Of a stretch of 64,000 nt of DNA, positions 1 through 8,953 are shown piece by piece. Each line of letters opens with the position of its first letter. Position 1 is the first letter of the stretch. The position numbers and the translations under genes are program-made. The DNA is from Streptomyces flaveolus (GTDB lineage Bacteria; Actinomycetota; Actinomycetes; Streptomycetales; Streptomycetaceae). Below the pieces are notes generated by a model. The model ran no database searches, was not told where the DNA came from, and was given only the letters and a program-made list of their open reading frames with translations. The stretch spans positions 1 through 64,000 of the forward strand of contig NZ_JNWV01000035.1 of assembly GCF_000716535.1 (NCBI RefSeq), written 5' to 3'.

Positions 1-1
1 C

Positions 2-1618
2 CAGCCGCCTCTCCCCCCTCCGGCCCCCACCCCCCCGGGCCGTGAACACGCCCCACCCACCCGGCGTTTCCTCGCTCACGCCACCCTCGTCACCGCCTCC
101 CTCTCCATCGCCGCGGCGCTGCTCGGGCTGGTGCGGGACCAGTCACTGGCCCGGCTGTTCGGGGCCGGGCCGGACACGGACGCCTTCCTGGTCGCGTGGA
201 CCGTGCCGGAGTTCGCGGCCACGCTGCTGATCGAGGACGGGCTGGCCTTCGCGCTGATCCCGGCGTTCAGCATGGCCCTGGCCCGCCGCGCGCGAGGCGC
301 CCCGGGGGATCCCGTGCGGTCGCTGGTGGCCGGCACCCTGCCCCGGCTGGCCCTGGGATTCACGGCGGTCGGGGCGCTGCTCGCGGTGGCCGCGCCGCAG
401 TTCGTCACCGCGCTCGCCCCGGGCCTGCCCGACCCCGCTCTCGCCGTGGACTGCACCCGGCTCACCGCGACGTGCGTGCTCAGCTTCGGCCTCGCCGGGT
501 ACGCCAGCGCGGCCCTCAGGGCCCACCGCCGCTTCCTGGCACCGGCCGCGATCTACCTCGCGTACAACGTCGGCATCATCACGGCGATGTACACGCTCGG
601 CGGCCGGTGGGGCGTGCGGTCGGCCGCGATCGGGGTGGCGGCCGGCGGCTGTCTGATGGTGGCGGTCCAGCTTCCCTCCCTGGTAAGGCAGTTGCGCCGC
701 CGTCGGATCAGCGGGACGCAGGCCGGAGCCGCCGCCGCGGCGCAGCCGCTGGACGTGCCGCTGCTGGCCACGGTGCTGTTGTTCGCGCTGTGCCGGCAAT
801 CGCAGGTGCTGATCGAGCGGTTCCTCGCCTCCGAGCTGCCCGCCGGAGCCATCTCGCACCTGAACTACGCGCAGAAGGTCGCGCAGATCCCGATGACGCT
901 CTCCATGATGCTGTGCACGGTCACCTTCCCGGTGGTGGCGCGGGCGCTGGCCGACGGCGACACCGAGCGGGCCCGGAACCGGGTGGAGCAGGATCTGGCG
1001 CTGGCCGGCTGCCTCGTGCTGCTCGGTACGGCCGCGGTCGTGGCCTGCGCACCGCAGCTCATCGAGTTGCTGTTCCAGCGGGGTGCGTTCACGGCCCAGG
1101 ACACCGCGGCGACCGCCGGCGTGATGCGGGTGTACGCGATCGGCCTGCTCGGCCAGACCCTGACCGGCGTCCTGGTCCGCTCCTACTTCTCGGCGGGGCG
1201 CGCTGCCTGGTACCCGTTGGCCGCGATGACCGCGGGCATCGTCGCGACCTCCTGGGTCGGCGCGTGGACGCTCGGTTCCTGGGGGGTCACCGGGATCGCC
1301 GCCGCCAACGCCACCGGCATCACCCTCACCGCCCTCCTGCTCCTCGCCGGGATGCAGCGCCGCAGCGTACCCATCAGAACCGGGCCGGTGCTGCACGAGC
1401 TGAGCCGGCCGCTGCGGGCGGCGGTGGTGGCCACCGTGGTCGGCGGGTTCGTGGGGAGGCTGCCGTCGGCCCCGCTCGCCGGGCTGGCCGCCGGCGGCGC
1501 CACGGTGACCGTCGTGTTCCTCCTGCTCGGCCGGGCCCTGGACGCCCAGGGCTTCGCATCCGCACTCCGTTCCGTACGCACCCTCACCCGAAAGCTCGCT
1601 CATGCCGTCCTTCGTTGA
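2..1618 (+). CDS. MurJ/MviN-family lipid flippase (5' end outside window)
   Basis: An integral membrane protein of the MurJ/MviN (MOP superfamily) type, expected to flip a lipid-linked saccharide across the membrane. The frame is open from base 2 with no start codon before the first GTG at 131. The residues before that GTG already form the first hydrophobic helix, followed by LARLFGAGPDTDAFLVAWTVPEF, so the true start lies left of the window. The rest is a series of hydrophobic segments with short charged loops; a typical MurJ signature QIPMTLSMMLCTVTFPVVAR lies near the middle. It overlaps the next gene by 17 bases. Because its operon carries a deacetylase, a glycosyltransferase and a chain-length protein, it more likely serves an exopolysaccharide than cell-wall lipid II; that is inference. 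Confidence 0.85.
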   Translation, partial: QPPLPPPAPTPPGREHAPPTRRFLAHATLVTASLSIAAALLGLVRDQSLARLFGAGPDTDAFLVAWTVPEFAATLLIEDGLAFALIPAFSMALARRARGAPGDPVRSLVAGTLPRLALGFTAVGALLAVAAPQFVTALAPGLPDPALAVDCTRLTATCVLSFGLAGYASAALRAHRRFLAPAAIYLAYNVGIITAMYTLGGRWGVRSAAIGVAAGGCLMVAVQLPSLVRQLRRRRISGTQAGAAAAAQPLDVPLLATVLLFALCRQSQVLIERFLASELPAGAISHLNYAQKVAQIPMTLSMMLCTVTFPVVARALADGDTERARNRVEQDLALAGCLVLLGTAAVVACAPQLIELLFQRGAFTAQDTAATAGVMRVYAIGLLGQTLTGVLVRSYFSAGRAAWYPLAAMTAGIVATSWVGAWTLGSWGVTGIAAANATGITLTALLLLAGMQRRSVPIRTGPVLHELSRPLRAAVVATVVGGFVGRLPSAPLAGLAAGGATVTVVFLLLGRALDAQGFASALRSVRTLTRKLAHAVLR

Positions 1619-2363
1619 GTCCCCGGCCCCCACCCGGCACCTCGCCCCCGGCCCGGTCCCGTGGATCGCCATGTACCACTCGGTCGGCGACTGCTCCGAC
1701 GACCCGTACCACATCACGGTCAGCCCGGACCGGCTGGAGCGGCAGTTGCGCTGGCTGCGCCGGCGGGGGCTGCGCGGGGTGTCGGTCGCCGAGCTGCTCG
1801 CCGCCCGGGCCCGGGGTGAGGGGCGCGGCCTGGTGGCGCTCACCTTCGACGACGGGTACGCCGACTTCCTCGACAACGCCCTGCCGCTGCTGGACGGCTG
1901 GGGGTGTACGGCGACCCTGTTCGTGCTGCCCGGCCGGCTCGGTGGCGACAACGCCTGGGACCCCCTCGGCCCGCGCAAGCCGCTGCTGACCGCCGACGGC
2001 ATCCGGCGGGCCGCCGCCGCGGGCGTGGAGATCGGCTCACACGGCCTCACCCACGTCGACCTCACCCGGGCCGACGACATCGTGCTGAAGGCCGAGACCG
2101 CCGAGAGCCGGGCGGCGCTGGAGGAGCTGACCGGCACCCCGGTCACCGGCTTCTGCTATCCGTACGGCACGGTCGACCGCCGTGCCGTGGAGGCCGTACG
2201 GGAGGCCGGTTACACCTACGCATGCGCCATCGACCCCGGTGAGCTGACCGGCCCGTACGTCCTGCCGCGCGTCTACATCGGGCAGGACGACACCGCCGTG
2301 CGCCTGTTCCTGAAGTACCGGCTGCACCGGTTGCGCCGGCGGCCCGTCGAGGGGCTGCGGTGA
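1602..2363 (+). CDS. Polysaccharide deacetylase (NodB homology domain)
   Basis: A 253-residue carbohydrate esterase family 4 type protein, expected to remove N-acetyl groups from a sugar polymer with a bound metal. Visible motifs are ALTFDDGY (motif 1, catalytic and metal Asp) and SHGLTH (motif 2, metal His pair), with FCYPYG as a motif-3-like stretch. No signal peptide or membrane helix is evident, so it may act on lipid-linked intermediates inside the cell or be exported another way. The ATG at 1602 lies inside the flippase gene and the stop overlaps the glycosyltransferase start (GTGA), so it is translationally linked to both. Confidence 0.85.
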   Translation: MPSFVESPAPTRHLAPGPVPWIAMYHSVGDCSDDPYHITVSPDRLERQLRWLRRRGLRGVSVAELLAARARGEGRGLVALTFDDGYADFLDNALPLLDGWGCTATLFVLPGRLGGDNAWDPLGPRKPLLTADGIRRAAAAGVEIGSHGLTHVDLTRADDIVLKAETAESRAALEELTGTPVTGFCYPYGTVDRRAVEAVREAGYTYACAIDPGELTGPYVLPRVYIGQDDTAVRLFLKYRLHRLRRRPVEGLR

Positions 2364-3517
2364 GGGCCCTGCACATCATCACCGGGCTCGGCGTGGGCGG
2401 CGCGGAGCAGCAACTGCGGCTGCTGCTACGGCACCTGCCGGTCGCGTGCGAGGTGGTGACGCTGACCAACCCCGGGCCGGTGGCCGACGGGCTGGCGGCC
2501 GACGGGGTCCGGGTGACCCACCTCGGCATGGCCGGGAACCGCGATCTGGCCGCGCTGCCCCGGCTGGCCCGGCACATCCGGCGCGGCCGGTACGACCTCG
2601 TGCACACCCATCTGTACCGGGCCTGCCTGTACGGCCGGATCGCCGCCCGGCTGGCCGGGGTCCGCGCGGTCGTCGCCACGGAACACTCCCTCGGCGACTC
2701 GCAGCTGGAGGGCCGGCCGCTCACCGCGGGGGTCCGCGCGCTGTACCTGCTGGGCGAGCGGCTGGGCCGGTCCACCGTCGCCGTCTCCCCCACGGTCGCC
2801 GTCCGGCTCGCCCGCTGGGGGGTGCCCGAGCCGCGCATCGCGGTGGTGCCCAACGGCATCGACCTGGCGCGGTTCGCCTTCGACCCGGACGCCCGCCGGC
2901 GCACCCGCGACCGGCTCGGGCTGCCCGCCGACGCGTTCGTCATCGGGGGCATCGGCCGGCTCGTCCCCGGCAAACGCTTCGACGTCCTGGTCCAGGCCCT
3001 CGCCCGCCTCCCCGCCGACTGCAGGCTGCTGCTGGTCGGCGGCGGCCCGGAGGAGCCCGCGCTGCGGCGGGCCGCGCACGCGGCCGGGGTCGCCGGGCGG
3101 GTGCTGTTCGCCGGGGAGCGGCCGTACCTGCCCGACGGCTCGTCCGGGCCGGGGCTGCCCGCGCTGGCCTCGGCGATGGACGTACTCGCGGCGCCCTCCC
3201 CCGAGGAGGCGTTCGGCCTCGCGGTCGTGGAGGCGCTGGCGGCCGGCCTGCCGGTGCGGTACGCCTCCTGCCCCGCCCTGGACGATCTGCCGCCCGGGGC
3301 CGCCCCGGACGCGGTGCGGGTCCCGTGCGACGCCGGTGCCTACGCCCGCGCGCTCGCCGAGGTCCGCGCCGCCGGGCCCGGCCCGCGCACCGCCCCCGAG
3401 GCCGCCCGCCACTACTGCATCACCCGCAGCGCCGCCCGGCTCATGGATGTCTACACGGCGGCGTTCACCCGCACGGTCCCCCCGTCCCGATCCATCGAGG
3501 GAGTCAGCCCGTCATGA
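2360..3517 (+). CDS. GT4-family glycosyltransferase
   Basis: A 385-residue GT-B fold glycosyltransferase. The N-terminus HIITGLGVGGAEQQLRLLL is the usual acceptor-domain opening of GT4 enzymes. VVPNGID follows in the linker region, and the C-terminal nucleotide-sugar site shows APSPEEAFGLAVVEALAAGLPV (the EX7E-type motif). It probably adds one sugar to a lipid-linked oligosaccharide on the cytoplasmic face. The GTG start overlaps the deacetylase stop by four bases and the stop overlaps the next ATG by four, so the five genes form one operon. The sugar specificity cannot be read from the sequence. Confidence 0.85.
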   Translation: MRALHIITGLGVGGAEQQLRLLLRHLPVACEVVTLTNPGPVADGLAADGVRVTHLGMAGNRDLAALPRLARHIRRGRYDLVHTHLYRACLYGRIAARLAGVRAVVATEHSLGDSQLEGRPLTAGVRALYLLGERLGRSTVAVSPTVAVRLARWGVPEPRIAVVPNGIDLARFAFDPDARRRTRDRLGLPADAFVIGGIGRLVPGKRFDVLVQALARLPADCRLLLVGGGPEEPALRRAAHAAGVAGRVLFAGERPYLPDGSSGPGLPALASAMDVLAAPSPEEAFGLAVVEALAAGLPVRYASCPALDDLPPGAAPDAVRVPCDAGAYARALAEVRAAGPGPRTAPEAARHYCITRSAARLMDVYTAAFTRTVPPSRSIEGVSPS

Positions 3518-4161
3518 CCGAGAACCACGTCCCGCACCGCAGAACGTCCCGCCTCCGGGCGCTCCCACCCTGGTCGCTGGTGGCGGCCGGTGTCCTGGCG
3601 GGCGGCCTGCTGGGCGGCGGGTACGGCGTCCTGAAGTCCCCGGAGTACACGGCGACCAGCTATGTCGTCGCCGTCCCCGGGGAGCGGACCGACACCGCCA
3701 CCGCGCTCGGCTTCGCACAGGCCTACGGCCGGGTCGCCACCCAGGTGGCGGTGCTGGGCGACGCCCAGGTGTGGGCCGGGGTTCCGGTGCGCACCCTGCG
3801 CGACAGCGTGCGCACGGCGACATCGCCGGACGCCCCCATGGTCGCCGTCTCCGCCACCTCCGTCCACCCGGAGCAGGCCGCCGACATGGCCAACGCCGTC
3901 GCCCGCGCGCTCATCCGCCACGCCGACACCACCAAGGCCGCCACCCACGTCGGGCTGCTGCAGTTCTCCCGCGCGGGGAAGCCCAGCGCGCCCAGCTCAC
4001 CGTCCCCTGCGGTGACCGGACTGGTCGGCGCGAGCGCGGGCGGGCTGCTCGGCGCCCTCATGCTGCTGGTACGCCCGAAGCGGCGTGCGCACGAGGAGAT
4101 CACTCGGTCGCCCTCGGTGCCCGGTCCGGCCGTCGCCGCCGACGTACACGGCCAGCGGTGA
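3514..4161 (+). CDS. Wzz/YveK-like chain-length determinant protein
   Basis: A 215-residue membrane protein with one helix near residues 20-40 (WSLVAAGVLAGGLLGGGYG), a periplasm-facing region and a second helix near residues 170-190 (GLVGASAGGLLGALMLLV), followed by a short basic tail. The segment YTATSYVVAV after helix 1 is typical of polysaccharide co-polymerase (Wzz) proteins. No kinase domain is attached. It probably sets polymer length in the same operon. The start overlaps the glycosyltransferase stop (ATGA) and the stop overlaps the next gene (GTGA). The protein is shorter than most Wzz family members, so a structural rather than length-setting role is possible. Confidence 0.7.
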   Translation: MTENHVPHRRTSRLRALPPWSLVAAGVLAGGLLGGGYGVLKSPEYTATSYVVAVPGERTDTATALGFAQAYGRVATQVAVLGDAQVWAGVPVRTLRDSVRTATSPDAPMVAVSATSVHPEQAADMANAVARALIRHADTTKAATHVGLLQFSRAGKPSAPSSPSPAVTGLVGASAGGLLGALMLLVRPKRRAHEEITRSPSVPGPAVAADVHGQR

Positions 4162-5297
4162 TCTCCACGTACCCGGCGGGCACCACGCGCCCCGCCCGTG
4201 CCACGGGACTGATCAGCGAACTCGTCACCGACGAGGCGAGGTTCGCCGCGCTGGCCCCCGCCTGGGGGCGGCTCTTCGCGCGGTGCGCCGCCGCGACGCC
4301 GTTCCAGAGCCACGCCTGGCTGTACTCGTGGTGGCTGTCGTACGGCCTGCCCGGGCGGCTTCGGCTGCTGGTCGTACACGCCGGGCGGGAACTGGTGGCC
4401 GCCGCGCCCCTGATGCTGGTGTTCCGGCCGCTGCCGGCGCTGGTACCGCTCGGCGGGACGATCTCCGACTACGCCGACGTGCTGCTGGACGACGACGACA
4501 ACGGGCGGGCGGCGGGCGCGCTCACCGAAGCGCTCACGGTCGCGGCGGGTACGGCGCTGATCGACTTCCGCGAGGTACGCCCGGGCGGTGCGGTGGAGCG
4601 GATCTACGACCGCTGGCGCGGGCCTCGCCGCACGGTGGACGACTCGCTGTGCCTGGAACTGCCCGGCGTACCCATGAACGAGCTGATCGCCCGGCTGCCC
4701 TCGGGGAAATCCGGCCAGCGGGCGCGGGCGAAGCTGCGCAGGCTGACCGCGCTGGGTGTCCAGCGGCGGGCGGCAGGCCCGGACGAGGTGGACGCGGCGA
4801 TCGGCCGACTGCTGGAACTGCACCGGCTGCAATGGCAGGACCGGAAGGTGACGAGCGAACACCTTCGGCCCCGGTTCCGGGAGCATCTGGTGCGCGCCGT
4901 CGGCCCGATGGTGCGTTCGGGGAACGCGGTGGTCACCGAGTTCCGGATCGACGACGAGGTGGTGGCCGTCGATCTGACCCTCGTTTCGGGCAGCCTGGCC
5001 GGCGGCTACCTGTACGGCGCCCATCCGGGCCTGCGCGAACGGAAGGTGGACGTGGCGGTGATGCTGCTGGACGCCTGCGCCGAGTACACCGGCGGCAGCG
5101 AGCCCCGCGCGCTGAGTCTGCTGCGCGGCGACGAGCCGTACAAGCGGCACTGGCGGCCCGAACAGGTCGTCAACAGACGGCTGCTCATGGCCCGGTGGCG
5201 GACCGCCCCGGTGCTGATGGCCGCGCTGTGCGACGCGAACGCCCGGCAGCGGGGCAGGGAAGTGCTGCTCCGGTGGCGGGAGCAGGCCCAGCGCTGA
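4158..5297 (+). CDS. CelD/FemAB-like GNAT acyltransferase
   Basis: A 379-residue protein resembling the CelD/BcsL acetyltransferase family found in exopolysaccharide clusters. The N-terminal half has TPFQSHAWLYSWW, a characteristic opening; the C-terminal GNAT-like half holds DLTLVSGSLAGGYLYGAHPG and the end motif LLRGDEPYKRHW. It probably acylates a sugar residue of the polymer made by this operon. The GTG at 4158 is chosen because it overlaps the previous stop by four bases, matching the other junctions in this operon; the open frame extends far upstream but only as a shadow of the genes before it. Confidence 0.75.
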   Translation: MISTYPAGTTRPARATGLISELVTDEARFAALAPAWGRLFARCAAATPFQSHAWLYSWWLSYGLPGRLRLLVVHAGRELVAAAPLMLVFRPLPALVPLGGTISDYADVLLDDDDNGRAAGALTEALTVAAGTALIDFREVRPGGAVERIYDRWRGPRRTVDDSLCLELPGVPMNELIARLPSGKSGQRARAKLRRLTALGVQRRAAGPDEVDAAIGRLLELHRLQWQDRKVTSEHLRPRFREHLVRAVGPMVRSGNAVVTEFRIDDEVVAVDLTLVSGSLAGGYLYGAHPGLRERKVDVAVMLLDACAEYTGGSEPRALSLLRGDEPYKRHWRPEQVVNRRLLMARWRTAPVLMAALCDANARQRGREVLLRWREQAQR

Positions 5298-5311
5298 CGG
5301 CTCCGCGTCCG

Positions 5312-6610
5312 TCAGTCGAAGGGGATGCAGAGTCGCTCGCCGAGCCAGTACTCGACCCAGTCGCCCAGGGCCGGAGGCGGGCAGCGGTCCGGGGGTCCGG
5401 TGGTGGGCGCCGGCTCGAGTGCGGGCGCCGGAGTCGGCGTGGGCACCTGGGCCGGCTGCTCGGTGCGGCCGTAGAGGGCGGCCTGGTAGATCCGGGACGA
5501 ACGGGGGTTGGCCGAGCACTGCCACACGCCGTGCGGGCAGTAGTCGGTCAGCGTGTTGTACAGCGGTTTGTGCTCGTCGATCCAGGCGAGCATGCGCCGC
5601 ATGTACTCGGCGTTGTCACCGTTGCGGAAGAGCCCCCATTCCGGGTAGGAGATGGCCTTGCCGTGGGCTCGGGCGAAATCCACGTGCTGCTGGAGGCCGT
5701 AGGGCTCGGTGACCTGTTCGTCGAACGACAGTCCGCTGGGCTGGTCGTAGGCGTCCATGCCGATGATGTCGACCGTGGCGTCCCCGGGATAGCACTCCGT
5801 CCACGGCACGGCGTCCCGGCCACGGCTCGGCGTGAAGTCGAACCGGAAGTCCTGCCCCGGCACCGAGCGCATGGTGGCGACGATCCTGTTCCAGTACGTC
5901 TTCCAGGCCGCAGGGTCCGGTCCGCAGCGGTGGGTGTAGGTGGTGCCGTTCATCTCCCAGCCCAGCACGATCACCGTGTCCGGCACCTTCAGCTCCACCA
6001 GCCGCTCGGCCAGGGTCCTGAAGTGATGGTCGAACGCGCCGTCCGCCGCCTGCCGCAGCAACCAGCGCACCTGGACGTCCGAGAGGTTCTCCTCGTTGCG
6101 CTCCTGCATCGGCACATTGAGGACGAGCGTCCGGTCCGCCTTCTCACGCCGCCACTGCGCCCATACGTCCAGGAAGCCGGGCTCCCCCTCGATGTCGCGC
6201 CAGCGCCCCCCGGGCAGATAGGTGTGGGCGACCTTCAACTCGGTCCCGCCGAGCCAGTGACTCAACTCGGCCATGCGAGTGACGCCGCGCGGCCCGGAGT
6301 CGAGAAACGCCCCGAAGTCCGCAACGGGGCGGCCGGAGCCGGTAGGCACGGGGGTCTGCGACGGCGTCGGGAGGAGAGGGGCGGGAGGCATGGCCGACGT
6401 GGGAGTTGGTGGAAGGAGCGGAGGAGACGGCGCTGCCGGGGTCGTCGCCGGAGTCGTCGGGACGGGAGTGACCGGGACGGCGGCCCCCGACGGTCCCGGG
6501 TGGTCCACCGCGAGCCCTGGGCCGGCCGCCAGGGTGGCCGACACGAAGAGTGCCGCCGCGACGACGGTGGCCGGCCACCCGGCCCGGGCCCTGCGCTGTT
6601 GCGGAGCCAT
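5312..6610 (-). CDS. Secreted GH26-like glycoside hydrolase
   Basis: A 432-residue exported enzyme. An N-terminal signal segment (residues about 10-35) is followed by a Pro/Thr-rich linker to about residue 95 and then a (beta/alpha)8 domain. Likely catalytic acids are Glu219 in GWEMNG and Glu324 in SYPEWGLF, placed as in GH26 mannanase-like enzymes. The ATG at 6610 is preferred over the upstream one at 6658 because AAGGGAG precedes it. The gene is convergent with the polysaccharide operon, 14 bases apart, so it may trim or release that polymer. Substrate is unknown. Confidence 0.75.
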   Translation of the reverse strand: MAPQQRRARAGWPATVVAAALFVSATLAAGPGLAVDHPGPSGAAVPVTPVPTTPATTPAAPSPPLLPPTPTSAMPPAPLLPTPSQTPVPTGSGRPVADFGAFLDSGPRGVTRMAELSHWLGGTELKVAHTYLPGGRWRDIEGEPGFLDVWAQWRREKADRTLVLNVPMQERNEENLSDVQVRWLLRQAADGAFDHHFRTLAERLVELKVPDTVIVLGWEMNGTTYTHRCGPDPAAWKTYWNRIVATMRSVPGQDFRFDFTPSRGRDAVPWTECYPGDATVDIIGMDAYDQPSGLSFDEQVTEPYGLQQHVDFARAHGKAISYPEWGLFRNGDNAEYMRRMLAWIDEHKPLYNTLTDYCPHGVWQCSANPRSSRIYQAALYGRTEQPAQVPTPTPAPALEPAPTTGPPDRCPPPALGDWVEYWLGERLCIPFD

Positions 6611-7049
6611 GCCCGCTCCCTTCTGCACTCGCCACTCGATGTCGCGGCGTCGCGTCATCCGGCAACCGGCGCGCAGTCATATCAATACGACTGATGCCGG
6701 TACGCATATCGCTTTCGGCCTGCCGAACCCCCGCACGGGTGAATGGGCGCACACTGCACGGGCAGTCGGGCCGCGGTCGGAGTGGGACCGGTACCTGCGC
6801 GCTGGGAGGTGGCCTAACACGGCGGGTGTCGGAGTGATGAGGCGCAGGGTGCGGGGACATGCCGCAGCCTGCGAGGCGTGGGCGAGGCAAGTGACCGGCC
6901 GCGAGGGCCGGGGGCGGCGAGATGCGCGGAGCCGCCGCACGCCGGGCACGGGAGCGCGAGGTGCACGGCGGGAGGGGAACGGCAAAGCGGCGGGTGCGCC
7001 CAGGTGCCGGGTGCTGGGTCCGGCGCCCTGTGCGCTGACGGCGGAAGGC
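6611..7049. other. Intergenic stretch, no gene recognised
   Basis: Between the GH26-like gene and the remains of the long chaplin no convincing coding region is seen. Long open frames exist in all directions, but they reflect the high GC content. The promoter of the GH26-like gene must lie in the right part of 6611-6720. Confidence 0.4.
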
Positions 7050-7733
7050 GGAACGGCCTCGTCGGTACAGGATCGCCCCGGCGGCGATCAGGGTGGCGCC
7101 GACGGCCGTCGCCGGGCCGGCACCACCGGTGTGCGGCAGCGTGGGCGGCCGCCCGGGGGACTCCCCGTCCCCCACGGCCGGGCGACGGGGTGTGACCGGG
7201 GACGTGGCCGCGCCACCGCTCGGTGCTGTGGTGTGCCCGCCACCGGGAGGCGTGCTGTGGCCACCACCAGGGGGCGTGCTCTCACCTCCGCCGTAGGGGG
7301 GCGGGGGTCTCCTCTCCGCCGTACGGAGGAGAGGCCCTCTTGCCGTCGGAAGGAGGCGTGGAGTGGTCGCCGTCGAAACCGGGCCGTCCGCCGGAGTGGT
7401 CAGAGCCGCCGTATCCGGGGCCGCCTGAGTCACCGAACCCCGAGTCCGTCGAGCCACCGTACCCGGAGTCCTGCGAACGGCCGTACCCAGAACCGTCCGT
7501 GCCGGCGTGACCCGAGTTCTCCGCACCTCCATGACCCGAGTCCGTCGAGCCGCTGTGCGCGGGAACCCCCGAACCACCGTGGCCCGGACTGCCCGAGCCG
7601 TCGTTCCCCGAGTCGGCGGGGCATCGCGGGTTCGGCGCCGCGGCCGCGCCGACCGAGTTGCCGCAGACGTTGACCGGGAGGTTCGCGGGGGCTGGATGTC
7701 GCCCCCGGACAGCACGCCGGCCACGACCGCGGC
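7050..7733 (-). pseudogene. Decayed long chaplin (chpA-like), 5'-truncated and frameshifted
   Basis: Reading leftward from 7733 the frame gives AGVLSGGDIQ, the start of a chaplin domain. The reading then shifts at a C-run near 7695 into a frame giving NLPVNVCGNSVG, and continues through a Gly/Ser/His linker with repeated SGYGGS-type units. A second shift at C-runs near 7305 returns to the first frame, giving a Gly/Pro linker, the sortase-like signal LPHTG (about 7125-7140) and a membrane helix ending YRRGR. There is no signal peptide and no start codon with a ribosome site. The distal arm of the chpD terminator lies only about 45 bases before the domain. No stop follows the helix in frame. 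In S. coelicolor chpA follows chpD at this place, so this looks like its remnant. Sequencing error in the C-runs could explain the shifts but not the missing 5' part. Confidence 0.6.
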
Positions 7734-7741
7734 CAGGGGAA

Positions 7742-7790
7742 GGCCGGCCCCGGAACGCGGAATCGACGGATCGGCGGTCCGGGGCCGGCC
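7742..7790 (-). terminator. Hairpin terminator after the chpD-like gene
   Basis: Perfect 13-base inverted repeat (7742-7754 with 7778-7790, arms GGCCGGCCCCGGA / TCCGGGGCCGGCC) with a 23-base loop, beginning about 40 bases past the chaplin stop. It separates the chaplin from the decayed long chaplin. Confidence 0.6.
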
Positions 7791-7828
7791 AGTCCGCAGC
7801 CGGGAGGCTGGTGCCTAGTGTCGCGTCG

Positions 7829-8071
7829 TCACTTCTTGTGGACGTCGCCGTTGATGCAGGTGTTGCCGGCCGCCGGGTTCAGCAGACCGATGATGTTGAC
7901 CGTGTTGCCGCAGATGTTGATCGGAATGTGGATCGGGACCTGGACGACGTTTCCGGACACGAAACCCGGGGAGTTCGTGGCGGCACCATTGGCCCCGGAG
8001 TCGGCGAAAGCGGGTCCGGCCAGCCCCAGGGCCAGAATGGCACCCGTAATGACAGCAACGGTCTTCTTCAT
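7829..8071 (-). CDS. chpD: Short chaplin (ChpD-like)
   Basis: An 80-residue secreted amyloid-forming surface protein of the chaplin family, which coats aerial hyphae and spores and lowers surface tension. A signal peptide ends near residue 23 (AFADS). One chaplin domain follows, SPGFVSGNVVQVPIHIPIN to NPAAGNTC, with the usual two cysteines (54 and 72). No sorting signal is present, as in short chaplins. The ATG at 8071 follows a ribosome site. A small hairpin (8087-8101) sits 16 nt before the start. The name follows its place beside the rodlins, as in S. coelicolor. Confidence 0.9.
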   Translation of the reverse strand: MKKTVAVITGAILALGLAGPAFADSGANGAATNSPGFVSGNVVQVPIHIPINICGNTVNIIGLLNPAAGNTCINGDVHKK

Positions 8072-8086
8072 GGATGTTCCCTTCTC

Positions 8087-8101
8087 TGGGGTCATGCCCC
8101 A
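8087..8101 (-). promoter_or_regulatory. 5'-leader hairpin before chpD-like gene
   Basis: TGGGG tcatg CCCCA, a 5-base stem with a 5-base loop, ends 16 nt upstream of the ATG. It resembles in position the hairpins in front of several genes in the 29-36 kb cluster. Confidence 0.4.
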
Positions 8102-8307
8102 ATGACGGCCAGAACCGTGTGAGCACGACGTGAACGGTCGCGGCACGGAACGAGAGATAGACACATCGGAAGGCCACAGAACGCGAAAACCCCGAGAATC
8201 ACCCGATCGCACCCCTGTCTCACGCGCTTTCCCGCCCACCGTTCTCACGAAAAGAGCCCGGGCGGCCCGCAGTCGGTGCAGCGGACGGCCCGGGCCGACA
8301 GATCGGC

Positions 8308-8706
8308 TCAGCTCTCGCCGTTGGCCGAGAGGACCGACAAGTCCTCCAGGACATGGGAGAGCCCGCCGTCACGCTTCGCGTTCGTGGAATTGTCGGAGCA
8401 CTGCTGCTGCAGGTGGTCCGACAGGACCGGGATGTCCTGGACCGTGCCGCCGATGGCCGCGTCGACAGCGACGTCGACGTCCTGGACACCGACGCACGGC
8501 TTGTTGAGCGAGCCCTGCACCAGGGAGAGCTGCGGGCTCATGTTGCCCTTCGTCGCCGAGTTGCCGAACGACGACACGGCTCCGTTCCCGTTCGCGACGG
8601 TCGGCCCGTCGTCGTTGCCGATGGCAAGCGCCTGCGGCGCGGCCGCCACCGCCATTCCCACGACAGAAGCGGCGGTCGCGGCGGCGACCATTGCCTTCTT
8701 GAGCAC
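8308..8706 (-). CDS. Rodlin (RdlA/RdlB family)
   Basis: A 132-residue secreted protein of the rodlin family, which arranges chaplin fibrils into the rodlet layer of spores. The signal peptide ends near residue 27 (PQALA). Family features are [49 protein letters not shown] and a closing [12 protein letters not shown]. The start is GTG at 8706 because AAAGGAA precedes it at the right distance. It is divergent from the second rodlin with about 250 bases between, the arrangement known for rdlA/rdlB. Which of the two is RdlA cannot be decided here. Confidence 0.92.
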   Translation of the reverse strand: MLKKAMVAAATAASVVGMAVAAAPQALAIGNDDGPTVANGNGAVSSFGNSATKGNMSPQLSLVQGSLNKPCVGVQDVDVAVDAAIGGTVQDIPVLSDHLQQQCSDNSTNAKRDGGLSHVLEDLSVLSANGES

Positions 8707-8953
8707 TTCGCGTTCCTTTCCTCGTAACGACGCATGCCCTACGGCCTCATCAACCCGGCGCATCGGGAATGGTTCCGCTGATTCACTCGGTTGGAGCGCA
8801 ATGCCCTGGGGGGTGACGAGAAGCCATCAATCCGAAAAGCACACCACCAGCCCACCGCATCGGCCGACGGAGTGAACGGGAGAAACCACGAAGGGTCCGC
8901 GGAGTTGACCAGTGCGCTCCGGTGGACGGGGTTTCCTCAGAAAGGACTGGCCA
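8707..8953. promoter_or_regulatory. Divergent rodlin promoter region
   Basis: This 247-base gap must hold promoters for both rodlin genes. No clear -35/-10 pair or operator was recognised. Both genes start with GTG behind AAAGGA-type ribosome sites. Confidence 0.6.

Noticed and set aside
143..2146. Long open frame on the minus strand opposite the flippase and deacetylase
   Set aside because: Composition is Arg/Gly/Pro/Ala-rich with no motif; a shadow caused by high GC content.
6144..7724. A 526-residue open frame on the minus strand as a single gene
   Set aside because: Only the first few residues and the LPHTG part make sense as a chaplin; the middle is in the wrong frame and the end runs into the GH26-like gene.
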